The position numbers and the translations under genes were made by a program. Under the pieces are notes generated by a model. It made no database searches. It saw only the letters and a list, made by a program, of their open reading frames with translations, and was not told the DNA's origin. Of a stretch of 64,000 nucleotides of DNA, positions 42,749 to 51,646 are shown in pieces. Every line of letters begins with the position of its first letter. Position 1 is the stretch's first letter. The DNA comes from JAKAVN01 sp963796565 (lineage in GTDB: Bacteria; Desulfobacterota; Binatia; Binatales; Binataceae). Location: the NCBI GenBank assembly GCA_963796565.1, contig CAWCMA010000011.1, forward strand, positions 234,131 through 298,130, read 5' to 3'.

Positions 42749-44275
42749 CTACTGGATCGATTGTGCGTTCGCCTCTCCCGCGGCCTGCAGCGCAGCCACG
42801 AGTGCGCGCACGTCGCCCGGGGTCGTTTCCCCGTGCGTCACACAGGCCCGGATGATGTCGCCGCCCTCGAATACCGCGGCCGCAATCCAAGCCCTACCGC
42901 TCGCAAGGACTCGCTTTACGATTGGCCTGGCTTCGCCGAACCTGGACGGAGGCTTTATGCACAACACGGCAAGTGGCGAGTCATTAGCTATTCTCCATCC
43001 TCTTGCCACGAGTTCCTCTTTGAGCAATCCGGCCAGTTCAATCGACTTCTCCACATGCTCTCCGTAACCGGTCCATCCAGCGGCCGCCAACGATAGAAAG
43101 AGGCGCAGACCGAGAAACCGCCGCGACCACTGGACCGATGTCACGTAGGGGTCGAGCCCGGCGACATTGGAGGGCATAAACCCGGTAGAGACGTGGAACG
43201 CGGACGAAAGTATAGGCGCGTGCCTGGTGATGAACATGCCGCAGCCCATCGTCGTCGCGAACCACTTATGAGCATCGATCGTCACTGAGTCAGCGTCTTC
43301 AATCCCGCGGAGAACGCCGCGCAGCCGGTCGGAGGCGATCAGTGCTCCGCCCCACGCCGCGTCGACGTGCAGCCAGACGCCGGCAGAGCGTGCAAGCTCG
43401 GTGCAAGCCGCCAGATCGTCGATCATTCCCGCGTTGGTGGTCCCGGCCGTGGCTGCAATCATCACGGGGGCGCAGCCGCGCTGGCGATCGTCCGAGATGG
43501 CCTTGGCCAGGGCCTCCATATTCATGCGACCGGATCCATCGGTGGCTACGAGACGCGCGGCCGAGCGGCCTATTCCGGCCTGATGCGCAATTTTGAGCCA
43601 TGCGAGATGGCTTTCCCGCGATACATAGAACACCGGAGGGCCGTTGAAGGTGCGTGCTCCGTCCGTCGCAAATTTCTCATTCGACCTGGTCAAGGCGCAG
43701 ATCAGCGACGTATAGTTCGCTTCGGATCCACCACAGGTAAAGTGACCCGCGGCCCCGGATGGAAACCCCGCGCGCCTGGCGATAGCGCGAATGACATGGG
43801 CCTCGATTTCAACCGCGGCCGGGGACGTCGTCGCAGTCGCGAGTTGCGGATTGAAGGCGCCGGCAACGCGATCGGCGCATAGGGCAGGGAACGTAGGAGC
43901 GGGATTGAACAGTCCGAAATAGCGCGGATGCGTGACATGAACCAGGCCGTGCTCCATCGCGGCGATGGTCCAGGTCAGGACTTCATCGAGCGAGCGCGGC
44001 GCCTGAAAATCGAAACCGGAAAGCTCGTGTCTGAAGGCGGGAATATCGATCGTCGGCATCACGGAGCCTTCCGCGATCCGTTCGTTCGCGCGAATCAATT
44101 CCCGGGTGAGAAAATCGTCGAATCGCTCGCGATCTTCGGGCGGCGGAAACAGAGTCGATGATTGCTTGGATGATTCGCCGTTCATTTTTCCACTTGGCGA
44201 AGCACTTCGCTTCTCCGGCGGCTCGCAGGCTGGCGTCATTGGCGCGCCGGGCGTTGTCGTGAACCTCTCGAACAT
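42749..44275 (-). CDS. Group II PLP-dependent amino-acid decarboxylase
   Basis: This 508-residue enzyme belongs to the aromatic-L-amino-acid/glutamate decarboxylase family. It has HPRYFGLFNPAPTFPAL, GHFTCGGSEANYTSL, ATAGTTNAGMIDDL, HVDAAWGGAL and the PLP lysine in IDAHKWFATTMGCG. It would decarboxylate an amino acid to an amine, or act in the related aldehyde-forming mode; specificity is not readable. The N-terminal 50 residues are disordered-looking. ATG 44185 (also preceded by a purine-rich stretch) would remove 30 of them. It lies 57 bases downstream of metA, so it is likely part of the metY-metA operon. Confidence 0.87.
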   Translation of the reverse strand: MFERFTTTPGAPMTPACEPPEKRSASPSGKMNGESSKQSSTLFPPPEDRERFDDFLTRELIRANERIAEGSVMPTIDIPAFRHELSGFDFQAPRSLDEVLTWTIAAMEHGLVHVTHPRYFGLFNPAPTFPALCADRVAGAFNPQLATATTSPAAVEIEAHVIRAIARRAGFPSGAAGHFTCGGSEANYTSLICALTRSNEKFATDGARTFNGPPVFYVSRESHLAWLKIAHQAGIGRSAARLVATDGSGRMNMEALAKAISDDRQRGCAPVMIAATAGTTNAGMIDDLAACTELARSAGVWLHVDAAWGGALIASDRLRGVLRGIEDADSVTIDAHKWFATTMGCGMFITRHAPILSSAFHVSTGFMPSNVAGLDPYVTSVQWSRRFLGLRLFLSLAAAGWTGYGEHVEKSIELAGLLKEELVARGWRIANDSPLAVLCIKPPSRFGEARPIVKRVLASGRAWIAAAVFEGGDIIRACVTHGETTPGDVRALVAALQAAGEANAQSIQ

Positions 44276-44332
44276 CGCTCCGAACGCTCCGAGCGTTAAG
44301 TGTCAATCCAGGACGGACGGCCGACTGGCTAT

Positions 44333-45316
44333 TTATCCGGCCTGCCCGATTTGTGTCAGGCTGTAATACTTACGATCCGCCAGATACGATATCCAATTTG
44401 CGTAGATGCGCACGGCCGGCTCACGCCAGGGATAAGAGAGCCGTTCCTCGACTTCCGTCATTGGAAAATTCGGATGTAGATTCACGTCGCGGTTATGCAT
44501 CGCTTGTTGCCGAAATCCGTTCAAAGCGGCGACCGCATCATCATCGAAATAGCCACATGGCATTTCAGGATAGCTATCCATCTCGCCGGCGAGAAACCGT
44601 CCCACGTCTCTCCGGTATTCGCGAAGCAACGTCCCTGGTTCGTATTCGGGATGGCCTTGAAAGAAAATGTCCAGGCAATCGCCGTGCTTCACAAACACGT
44701 CCGCTCCAGTGTCAGCGGATCGATATAGAACTTGATAGCCACGCGCAATAAGTGCTTCCTCAGGCAAGTCGTTGTGCCGGGAATGAGGCACACTCCATCG
44801 AGAAGGAGCGTCCGCCAGGATTCTATGGTCCGCGGTCTTCACGCAGCCGAACACCCCGGATAGCTTTTTGGGCAGCCGCCTGCGGCGGATTCCGTCGATA
44901 CGAAGTACAGCGGCATGTGCGGCAAGACACGACCACACCGTTGCAATCGTGTGATCTTGCGCCCAATCGATAAGCTTCGTCAGCGTATCCCAGTAAGGCT
45001 CATCGGTCAGTGCGGATGCGCGCGGCTCCGTTCCCGTAACAATCAAGCCGTCGAGACGACTCGGCCACAAGTCGCTGAGGTCCTCATAGTGCTGATTGAT
45101 ATGCGACTGGGCGGCTTGGGCGCGGGTAAGCTCCGGCAAAGAGAAGTGCCTCAGACGGACCACTCGGCCACGGGATGCGGCTGAGAGCAGATCGTGAAAT
45201 TGCCGCTCGGTGCTCCGCAGCGCCGCGTCCGGCATGTTGTTGACGAGTCCGATAACGATGGGTTCGTCGCAGGCTACGGGCTCGGTGGAAGCTTGACTCG
45301 CTAGAAGCATTATCAT
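44333..45316 (-). CDS. metA: Homoserine O-succinyltransferase/acetyltransferase (MetA/HTS family)
   Basis: This 327-residue enzyme of the HTS class I glutamine-amidotransferase-like fold starts IVIGLVNNMPDAALRSTERQF. The acyl-enzyme cysteine is in VWSCLAAHAAVL, with catalytic His in VPHSRHND and Glu in GHPEYEP. It activates homoserine with succinyl- or acetyl-CoA. The four-base overlap with metY upstream (ATGA) shows that product is passed to the sulfhydrylase. Its place inside a carrier-protein cluster suggests a supply function for homocysteine or methionine, or a dedicated precursor. Confidence 0.88.
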   Translation of the reverse strand: MIMLLASQASTEPVACDEPIVIGLVNNMPDAALRSTERQFHDLLSAASRGRVVRLRHFSLPELTRAQAAQSHINQHYEDLSDLWPSRLDGLIVTGTEPRASALTDEPYWDTLTKLIDWAQDHTIATVWSCLAAHAAVLRIDGIRRRRLPKKLSGVFGCVKTADHRILADAPSRWSVPHSRHNDLPEEALIARGYQVLYRSADTGADVFVKHGDCLDIFFQGHPEYEPGTLLREYRRDVGRFLAGEMDSYPEMPCGYFDDDAVAALNGFRQQAMHNRDVNLHPNFPMTEVEERLSYPWREPAVRIYANWISYLADRKYYSLTQIGQAG

Positions 45317-46680
45317 GCACCCGCGGAACTTTGAGCGCCATTACCGCTAAGCGACAGGCCGCGATGCGCCGCATCCAGCGCTCGATCCAGGTCTTCGATG
45401 ATGTCATCCACGTGCTCGATTCCGATGCTGAGCCGGATAGCCTCGGGCGTGACCCCGGCCTTGCGCTGCGTTTCGACGGACATCTGGCGATGCGTGGTGG
45501 AGGCTGGATGACAGGCCAGGGATTTGGCGTCGCCCAGGTTGACCAACCGCTTGACGAGCGTCAACGCGTTGTAAAACCTGCATCCGCCATCGAATCCACC
45601 GTGGACGCCAAAAGTGAGTAGCGAGCAGGCCCGACCGCTCAGATATTTGAGCGCGAGCCGATGGTATTGATTGTCCGGGAACCCTACATAGTTGACCCAC
45701 GCGACACGCGGATCCTCACGCAGGAACGCGGCCACGCGCCGTGCATTTTCAACATGACGGTCGACCCTGAGGGCCACTGTCTCGATTCCCTGGAGCAGCA
45801 GAAACGCACTCAAGGGTGACAGGACGGAGCCCATGTTCCGCTGATACACACTGCGACAGCGTGCGATGTAAGCCGCCGGACCGAAATGGTCGGTGTATAC
45901 GAGGCCGTGGTACGACGCGTCGGGCTCATTGAACATCGGGAAGCGTCGAGCGTGCTTTTTCCAGGGGAACTTGCCGCTGTCGACGATAATGCCGCCCAGC
46001 GTAGTACCGTGTCCTCCCATGAATTTCGTCAGCGAATGCACAACGATATCCGCCCCGTACTCGAAAGGGCGCAGCAGAACAGGAGTAGCTACCGTATTGT
46101 CTACAATCAGCGGAACGCCGTGTTGATGGGCGACATTCGCGAGCGCTTCGAGGTCGCAAATATTTCCCGCCGGGTTCCCCACGCTTTCGCAGAAGACCGC
46201 TCGAGTGTCCTCGTCAATCAACTTTTCAATCGAAGAGGGATCATCGGACTCTGCGAATCGGACACTGATGCCGAGTTGCGGCAGAATGTGTGCGAAGAGG
46301 GTATGCGTGGTGCCATAGAGTTGCGGAACCGAGATGATGTTTTTGCCGATCTGGCCGACGTTGAGGATCGCAAAGTGCAGCGCCGCCTGTCCCGAACTCA
46401 CGCTGAGCGCTTCAAGACCACCCTCCAGCGCCGAGACGCGTGCCTCCAGCACGTCATTCGTGGGGTTGCTGATGCGTCCGTATCGATGTCCGGAAACTTG
46501 GAGATCGAACAAAGCGGCCCCGTGTTCCGCGCTGTCGAACGCGTAAGCGACGGTCTGATAAATCGGGACAGCTACGGCCCGGGTGGTCGGATCGACCTCG
46601 TATCCGCCGTGGACGGCAATCGTTTCTCTTCGCACCTTGACGACCTCTCTCCACGGATTTCGACGACACTGGCCTCGCAT
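45313..46680 (-). CDS. metY: O-acetyl/O-succinylhomoserine sulfhydrylase (MetY/Cys-Met PLP family)
   Basis: This enzyme of about 455 residues belongs to the Cys/Met metabolism PLP family. It has VPIYQTVAYAFDSAEHGAALF, YGRISNPTNDVLEARVSALEGG, DNTVATPVLLRPFEYGADIVVHSLTKFMGGHG (PLP Lys in SLTKF) and LGDAKSLACHPASTTH. The length and the SLTKFMGGHGTTLGG block fit O-acylhomoserine sulfhydrylase, which makes homocysteine from sulfide. GTG 46635, with a GGAGAGAGG upstream, is a possible later start. It is the first gene of the metY-metA-decarboxylase operon and is divergent from the ligase at 46875. Confidence 0.88.
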   Translation of the reverse strand: MRGQCRRNPWREVVKVRRETIAVHGGYEVDPTTRAVAVPIYQTVAYAFDSAEHGAALFDLQVSGHRYGRISNPTNDVLEARVSALEGGLEALSVSSGQAALHFAILNVGQIGKNIISVPQLYGTTHTLFAHILPQLGISVRFAESDDPSSIEKLIDEDTRAVFCESVGNPAGNICDLEALANVAHQHGVPLIVDNTVATPVLLRPFEYGADIVVHSLTKFMGGHGTTLGGIIVDSGKFPWKKHARRFPMFNEPDASYHGLVYTDHFGPAAYIARCRSVYQRNMGSVLSPLSAFLLLQGIETVALRVDRHVENARRVAAFLREDPRVAWVNYVGFPDNQYHRLALKYLSGRACSLLTFGVHGGFDGGCRFYNALTLVKRLVNLGDAKSLACHPASTTHRQMSVETQRKAGVTPEAIRLSIGIEHVDDIIEDLDRALDAAHRGLSLSGNGAQSSAGA

Positions 46681-46747
46681 AGCTAGGCTTAATTAACTGT
46701 AAATTACTCTAGTAGAGGTGTCAAGCGTCTAAGCCCGACATTTTGAG

Positions 46748-46762
46748 CACCTAAAATAGGTG
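46748..46762. promoter_or_regulatory. Palindrome in divergent metY/ligase promoter region
   Basis: CACCTA-AAA-TAGGTG is a perfect six-base inverted repeat in the 194-base AT-rich gap between divergent genes metY and the acyl-CoA ligase. A TTAATTAA sequence and other AT-rich patches nearby (46685-46820) are suitable for promoters. It could be an operator shared by both directions; no regulator gene is adjacent. Confidence 0.35.
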
Positions 46763-46874
46763 GCGAAGGACGATAAAAAAGGGTAGAATCATGTAATTCA
46801 TAGAATAATTATGAACCATCATCTTATAGCACCCGTTAGCATAGATTACAACAAGCGCCGAGAGGTAGGAGAAC

Positions 46875-48671
46875 ATGAGAGCTGAGTTCAACCATGACAG
46901 TCCTCTTCCGCTCAAAGCCTGGGTGCGCGCCCTTGAGATGACAGCGCCGATCGAGCGGAATCCTTCGGACACCCTGCCCATTGTCATAGAGAAGCTGGCT
47001 GACCAATTTGGCAGCGCGCTCGCCCTGGCCGATGACCACGAGCGGATGACCTACCGCGAGCTTGCGGAGAGTTCCAATCAATATGCGCGCTGGGCGTTAA
47101 GACAGGGCGTGTCCACGGGCGATGTGATCTGCCTGCTGATGCCTAACTGTCCGCGCTACGTCGCGATCTGGCTCGGGATAACGCGTGTCGGTGGTATCGT
47201 TTCGCTTCTAAACACGAATCTCACCGGAGAATCGCTCGCCCACGCTATTAATATCGTGGCGCCCAGCCATATCATTGTCGGCGCGGAACTCGCTGATAAT
47301 CTCGTGGCGGCGCTGCCCCAACTTGCTTCACCGCTTGAAATCTGGGTCCACGGTGAAGGCGTTGACGGGTTTCGCCGAATCGATCGTGAAATAGAACATG
47401 AGGCTGGGACCCGGCTCTGCGACGCCGAATATCCGCCACCCTACATCAAAGATCGCGCCCTCTACATTTACACTTCGGGTACGACCGGCTTGCCTAAGGC
47501 TGCGAACGTCAGCCACTACCGGCTGATGCAGTGGAGCTATTGGTTTGCGGGCCTGATGGATACTCGCCCGACCGACAGGATGTTGAATTGTCTGCCGATG
47601 TATCACAGTGTCGGCGGCGTGGTGGCAATTGGCGCTGTGCTAGTGCAGGGAGGAGCGGTGGTGATCCGTCCGCGCTTCTCGGCGAGCCGCTTCTGGGATG
47701 ACGTTGTCGAGTGGGATTGCACGCTGTTTCAGTATATCGGCGAACTTTGCCGCTACCTGGTAAACGCTCCCGCGCATCCCAAAGAAGCCGAGCACCGCAT
47801 CAGGCTCTGCTGCGGCAACGGGCTTCGGTCTGACGTATGGCTCGAGTTCAAGCGCCGCTTCCACGTCCCGCAGATACTCGAGTTCTACGCCTCCACCGAA
47901 GGCAACGTGTCCCTTTACAATTGCGAAGGCACGCCCGGTGCGATCGGCAAGATCCCATCCTTCCTCGCGCATCGTTCCAATCTGGCGCTGGTCAAATTCG
48001 ACGTCGAAGGGGGTGAGCCGATGCGTAACCGGGAGGGCTTTTGCATCCGCTGCAAATCGAGCGAAATCGGCGAAGCGATTGGTAAGCTCCCTGAGAACGG
48101 ATCAAATCTGACCAGCCGGTTCGAGGGCTATGCCGACCATGAGGCCACCGAAAGAAAAGTCCTGCGCAATGTATTCACCGCAGGCGACGCGTGGTTTCGT
48201 ACCGGCGACCTGATGCGCAAAGACGACAAGGGCTACTTTTACTTCGTCGATCGAGTGGGCGACACGTTTCGCTGGAAGGGCGAGAATGTGGCGACCGCGG
48301 AGGTCGCCACTAAAATTTCGGCGTGTCCGGGCGTCCTGGAAGCGATCGTTTACGGAGTGTCTGTTCCCGGCACGGAAGGCCGCGCCGGGATGGTTGCGGT
48401 TGTGGCCGACAGGGACTTCGACCTTGGCAAGTTCCATGAGCATCTCGCCGCAAGCCTGCCTGACTATGCGCGTCCGTTGTTTCTCCGAATTTGCGACAAG
48501 ATCGAAACCACGGCAACATTCAAATCAAAGACGCAGGAGCTCGTGAGGCATGGCTACGATCCGGATTCCGCCGGAGCCCCTGTGTTCTTCAACGATCGGG
48601 TGCGACAAGCTTTTGTGAAGCTCGATAGCGCGCTTTACAAGAGCCTTCAGGCAGGTGAAATACGTCTGTGA
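46875..48671 (+). CDS. FATP-type long-chain acyl-CoA synthetase (adenylate-forming)
   Basis: This 598-residue adenylate-forming enzyme has the phosphate-binding loop YIYTSGTTGLPKAAN, YASTEGNVSLYN, WFRTGDLMR and DRVGDTFRWKGENVAT. These sequences and the CCGNGL block identify the very-long-chain acyl-CoA synthetase/FATP branch. It would activate a fatty acid as the adenylate, then thioester. It lies alone on the plus strand between two minus-strand operons of the cluster, with AGGTAGGAG upstream of ATG 46875. It is a candidate for supplying the acyl part of the product. Confidence 0.86.
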   Translation: MRAEFNHDSPLPLKAWVRALEMTAPIERNPSDTLPIVIEKLADQFGSALALADDHERMTYRELAESSNQYARWALRQGVSTGDVICLLMPNCPRYVAIWLGITRVGGIVSLLNTNLTGESLAHAINIVAPSHIIVGAELADNLVAALPQLASPLEIWVHGEGVDGFRRIDREIEHEAGTRLCDAEYPPPYIKDRALYIYTSGTTGLPKAANVSHYRLMQWSYWFAGLMDTRPTDRMLNCLPMYHSVGGVVAIGAVLVQGGAVVIRPRFSASRFWDDVVEWDCTLFQYIGELCRYLVNAPAHPKEAEHRIRLCCGNGLRSDVWLEFKRRFHVPQILEFYASTEGNVSLYNCEGTPGAIGKIPSFLAHRSNLALVKFDVEGGEPMRNREGFCIRCKSSEIGEAIGKLPENGSNLTSRFEGYADHEATERKVLRNVFTAGDAWFRTGDLMRKDDKGYFYFVDRVGDTFRWKGENVATAEVATKISACPGVLEAIVYGVSVPGTEGRAGMVAVVADRDFDLGKFHEHLAASLPDYARPLFLRICDKIETTATFKSKTQELVRHGYDPDSAGAPVFFNDRVRQAFVKLDSALYKSLQAGEIRL

Positions 48672-48687
48672 GTAATCCCGAGCACGG

Positions 48688-49431
48688 CTAAGCGGTGCTT
48701 CCGGCATCGATTGTCAGCACGACGCCCGTGATGTTGCGGGCCTTGGAGCCAAGAAGAAATTCGACCGCATTGGCTACATCATCGACCTCGGCGAGCCTGC
48801 CCAATGCACTGCGCCGCACGATTTGAGCGTGTTGCTTGCCTGCCAGGCCCTCTGTCATCTCCGTATCCATAAATCCGGGTGCGACCGCGTTGACGTTAAT
48901 CCCGAGCGACCCAACCTCCCTGGCGAGCGAACGCGTAAAACCAATAATAGAGGCCTTGGTCGCGGCATATGCGGAGAGGCCCTTGTATCCGGTAAAGCCC
49001 ACGATCGACGCGACGTTCACGACGCGGCCGCTGCCGTCAGCCATCATCGATCGCACGGCATACTTGGTCAGAATGAGCGGGGACAATACGTTCAGGTGGA
49101 CGAGACTCTCGATCCGCGTGTCGTGCATCGTGGCCAGAAGGCCGCTCGTGCCGAGCGCCGCATTGTTGACCAGCCCGTAGATCGGTCCGAACTCTTTGCG
49201 CAGCCCTTTAACCAGATCGTGAATGCCAGAGATCTCCGCCAGATCGAATGGCCTGAAGTGAAGCGCGCCTTGAGCTTCGCGCTCAACCTGCAGCATCGCG
49301 GCGCTTATTTCCTGGCTCTCGCGCCGCGCAATAGCGATGACGCTGTAGCCGGCCGTCGCGAGCTTGCGCGCGATAGCAAGACCCAATCCACGGCTGCCGC
49401 CGGTCACTACGATATTAGGGAAATCAGGCAC
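48688..49431 (-). CDS. Short-chain dehydrogenase/reductase (FabG-like)
   Basis: This 247-residue classical SDR has the cofactor motif TGGSRGLGLA (11-20), NNAALG near 90 and the catalytic block with Ser in VNVASIVGFTG and YAATKAS. The closing PGFMDTEMTEGL and ITGVVLTIDAGS are typical of 3-oxoacyl-ACP reductases. It overlaps the adenylate-forming gene by eight bases and, with it and the carrier protein, forms a three-gene operon, so the substrate is likely carrier-bound. Confidence 0.88.
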   Translation of the reverse strand: MPDFPNIVVTGGSRGLGLAIARKLATAGYSVIAIARRESQEISAAMLQVEREAQGALHFRPFDLAEISGIHDLVKGLRKEFGPIYGLVNNAALGTSGLLATMHDTRIESLVHLNVLSPLILTKYAVRSMMADGSGRVVNVASIVGFTGYKGLSAYAATKASIIGFTRSLAREVGSLGINVNAVAPGFMDTEMTEGLAGKQHAQIVRRSALGRLAEVDDVANAVEFLLGSKARNITGVVLTIDAGSTA

Positions 49432-50821
49432 TGACGCGAGCCAACTTGCCGGAGGTCGTTACGCTTAAAGAAGGTACGAAGCGGATCGCGGCTGGAACCT
49501 TGTAGGGAGCCAATGCGCGATGACACATTTCGAGGAGTTCGCTTTTGACCGCCGCGGTTTCGGCGCTCGAATCGCCGCTTTCGGTGGACTTCACCACGAT
49601 ATCAGCGACAACGATTGCGCCGGTGATGGGATTCTTGCGGGCTCTAACGAGCGACATCTGCACACGCGGATGGCGATTGAGCACTGCTTCGACCTCTTCC
49701 GGATGAACCTTCGCGCCGCCGACATTGATCACTCCGTCCCTCCGGCCAACGAAGTAATAGCGGTCCCCGCGCAATTCGACCAGGTCGCCAGTATCGACGA
49801 AGCCATCCTTGGCCGCGAGCGTCTCGCTGCCCAGGTAGCGGGCCGCGGTCCTGGCCGAGCGTATACGAAGCGAGCCGTTCTCGATCTTGATCTCCACGCC
49901 GTTGCTTCGCTTTCCTATCGTTTCCGCGGGAAACCCTGAAAGTCCGTCGCGGACGTCGAATCCCACACCGGCCTCGGTCGAGGCGAAGGCGTGGACAATC
50001 GTGGCATTCCCAAAGAAGGCCCGCAGGTTATCCAGGATTCCCTGGTCAACGATCTCTCCCGAGAGACGTACGTACTTAGGCGCGATGCTATGGGCCAACG
50101 GGCTCATGAGCGCGCGACGCCAGTGGGAGGGGGTGCCCGAAATATGCGTTACACCCTCGGCAGCTGCGCGCGTCAGGAAGTCGCCCGGAGATTCCTCCGA
50201 ACTCGAGAGAACCAGCGACGCGCCGTCCAACAGCGCGCGCAGGAAAATCTGCAGGCCGCCATAGCGGCGAATGTCGTAGAAAGTGCTCCACACAATCGAA
50301 CTGCCGCGAGTCGTATCGCCAGTGATTGGTCCCGTCAGGCTCGATAGGGTGTGCAGCGTCAACTTGGGCAAGCCGGTCGTTCCGGATGTGAGCAGCACCC
50401 ATTCAGTACGCCGATCGCCACCGCGCTCGCATTTCGCCACCGTGAGCGACGGACCGCATGTGACCACACAGCCAACGCCCAGGGAGGTGGTCTCCAATGC
50501 GTCCCAATCGGACACCAGAGCATCGACCTCCGCAGTCGCGATAACGGATGGAGCATGCGCACGAGACAAATCGCCGGGATAAAGAACGACTCGGCGTGCA
50601 ATTCCGTCCAATTCGATAAGCGCTAGCGCGGTTGAGAATTGATCCTTGGTGGCGATGAGCACAGAGCGGCCACGCAACTCGTCGAGACGCCCCCCAAGGA
50701 TCGAGCCGCGGACCAGATCGTTCAAGGTTGCGCTCGACGCGGCACCCCGGATTGATCGGCCCGAGAGAGGTCCGGCGCCAGTCAACGCATCCCAAAGCGA
50801 AGTCCGATCACTTTGCGGCAT
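49424..50821 (-). CDS. AMP-dependent acyl/aryl-carrier-protein ligase
   Basis: This 465-residue class I adenylate-forming enzyme has LLTSGTTGLPKLTL, HAFASTEAGVGFD, FVDTGDLVEL, GRRDGVINVGGAKVHPEEVE and the conserved C-terminal lysine in TTSGKLARVSA. It is shorter than normal acyl-CoA synthetases at the N-terminus. The next upstream gene, overlapping by 14 bases, is a carrier protein, so loading of that carrier is the most economical role. The substrate acid is unknown. Confidence 0.85.
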   Translation of the reverse strand: MPQSDRTSLWDALTGAGPLSGRSIRGAASSATLNDLVRGSILGGRLDELRGRSVLIATKDQFSTALALIELDGIARRVVLYPGDLSRAHAPSVIATAEVDALVSDWDALETTSLGVGCVVTCGPSLTVAKCERGGDRRTEWVLLTSGTTGLPKLTLHTLSSLTGPITGDTTRGSSIVWSTFYDIRRYGGLQIFLRALLDGASLVLSSSEESPGDFLTRAAAEGVTHISGTPSHWRRALMSPLAHSIAPKYVRLSGEIVDQGILDNLRAFFGNATIVHAFASTEAGVGFDVRDGLSGFPAETIGKRSNGVEIKIENGSLRIRSARTAARYLGSETLAAKDGFVDTGDLVELRGDRYYFVGRRDGVINVGGAKVHPEEVEAVLNRHPRVQMSLVRARKNPITGAIVVADIVVKSTESGDSSAETAAVKSELLEMCHRALAPYKVPAAIRFVPSLSVTTSGKLARVSA

Positions 50822-51053
50822 TCTCGTAAATCCTTATGAAGTCGACCAGCGTGATGGGAATGTCGAGGTCTTGATCGGTGCTAAACGGATCGAATCCAAG
50901 TTGATCCTCGAGACGAGCGACGATAATCGCAAACGATAGAGAGTCGAGCCCGGATTCGAGCAATACCAGGTCGTCGTTCAGCGGCGGCAGCTTCAACTCT
51001 TTTTCTTTAGCGGCAAGTTCGAATTGAGATATTACGGCAGACCGTACCGACAT
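50808..51053 (-). CDS. Acyl/aminoacyl carrier protein 3
   Basis: This 81-residue carrier protein has ESGLDSLSFAIIVARLEDQLGFDPF around the phosphopantetheine serine. It is about 70% identical to the carrier at 39344-39625, and both end in YENAAK. ATG 51053 has AGGG seven bases upstream; an in-frame ATG at 51101 is less likely. It heads the ligase-SDR operon. The very conserved helix II and III suggest both carriers are recognised by the same partner enzyme. Confidence 0.88.
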   Translation of the reverse strand: MSVRSAVISQFELAAKEKELKLPPLNDDLVLLESGLDSLSFAIIVARLEDQLGFDPFSTDQDLDIPITLVDFIRIYENAAK

Positions 51054-51646
51054 AGATGTACCCTTTTTCCGAAACTTGTTGGCCGAAATCATCCACCGCA
51101 CGACGACACTTGAGAGCGCTTTTGAGCGTTATTCAACACCAGTCACAGAATAGCACGCTAAAGCATGCTTTTACAGGTTCATACGGTTATAAATGGCTTC
51201 ATCTATCCAAATATTGGCATATTTGCTCAAATCTTGCCACTGGACAGGTGAGCTTTGTGCAATTCTTGGAAGCTAAAGCGCCCCATACCGTCGCGGCCGA
51301 AATGGCTCGTTCTTTGGCCCCCCGTTTCCCAGCCCGAGGTTGAGGCCGCTTCGGGGAGTCGCCTGGTACCGACGGATTCAGATCCGCCTTGGCGGTTTAG
51401 CTGACTACGTCGCGCGTGCCGATCAAGCTCCGCGGTCGGTGCGCAAAAGACTAGCGCTCGCGGCGCCGACACGGGATCGACCGTTCGATCTCCGGCACAG
51501 CCAGCCGCGGCACAGAATCATCGTCGAGACACGACCCAGAGCAAGAAGGTAACTACGCCTTTGGGACAGTATACCAAATCGGGGCATGATTGTTGCTCCG
51601 GTTTGTCAGGTACAGCTAACGATCGCAAAACTGTAGCGGGATCGAG
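51054..51646. other. Gene-free region upstream of carrier-protein operon
   Basis: This divergent intergenic region of 593 bases lies between the carrier protein operon and the TadG-like gene. An imperfect inverted repeat (AGCACGC-TAAA-GCATGCT, 51152-51169) lies about 100 bases upstream of the carrier-protein start and may be an operator. No gene or RNA is recognised; short open frames here are not convincing. Confidence 0.4.
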
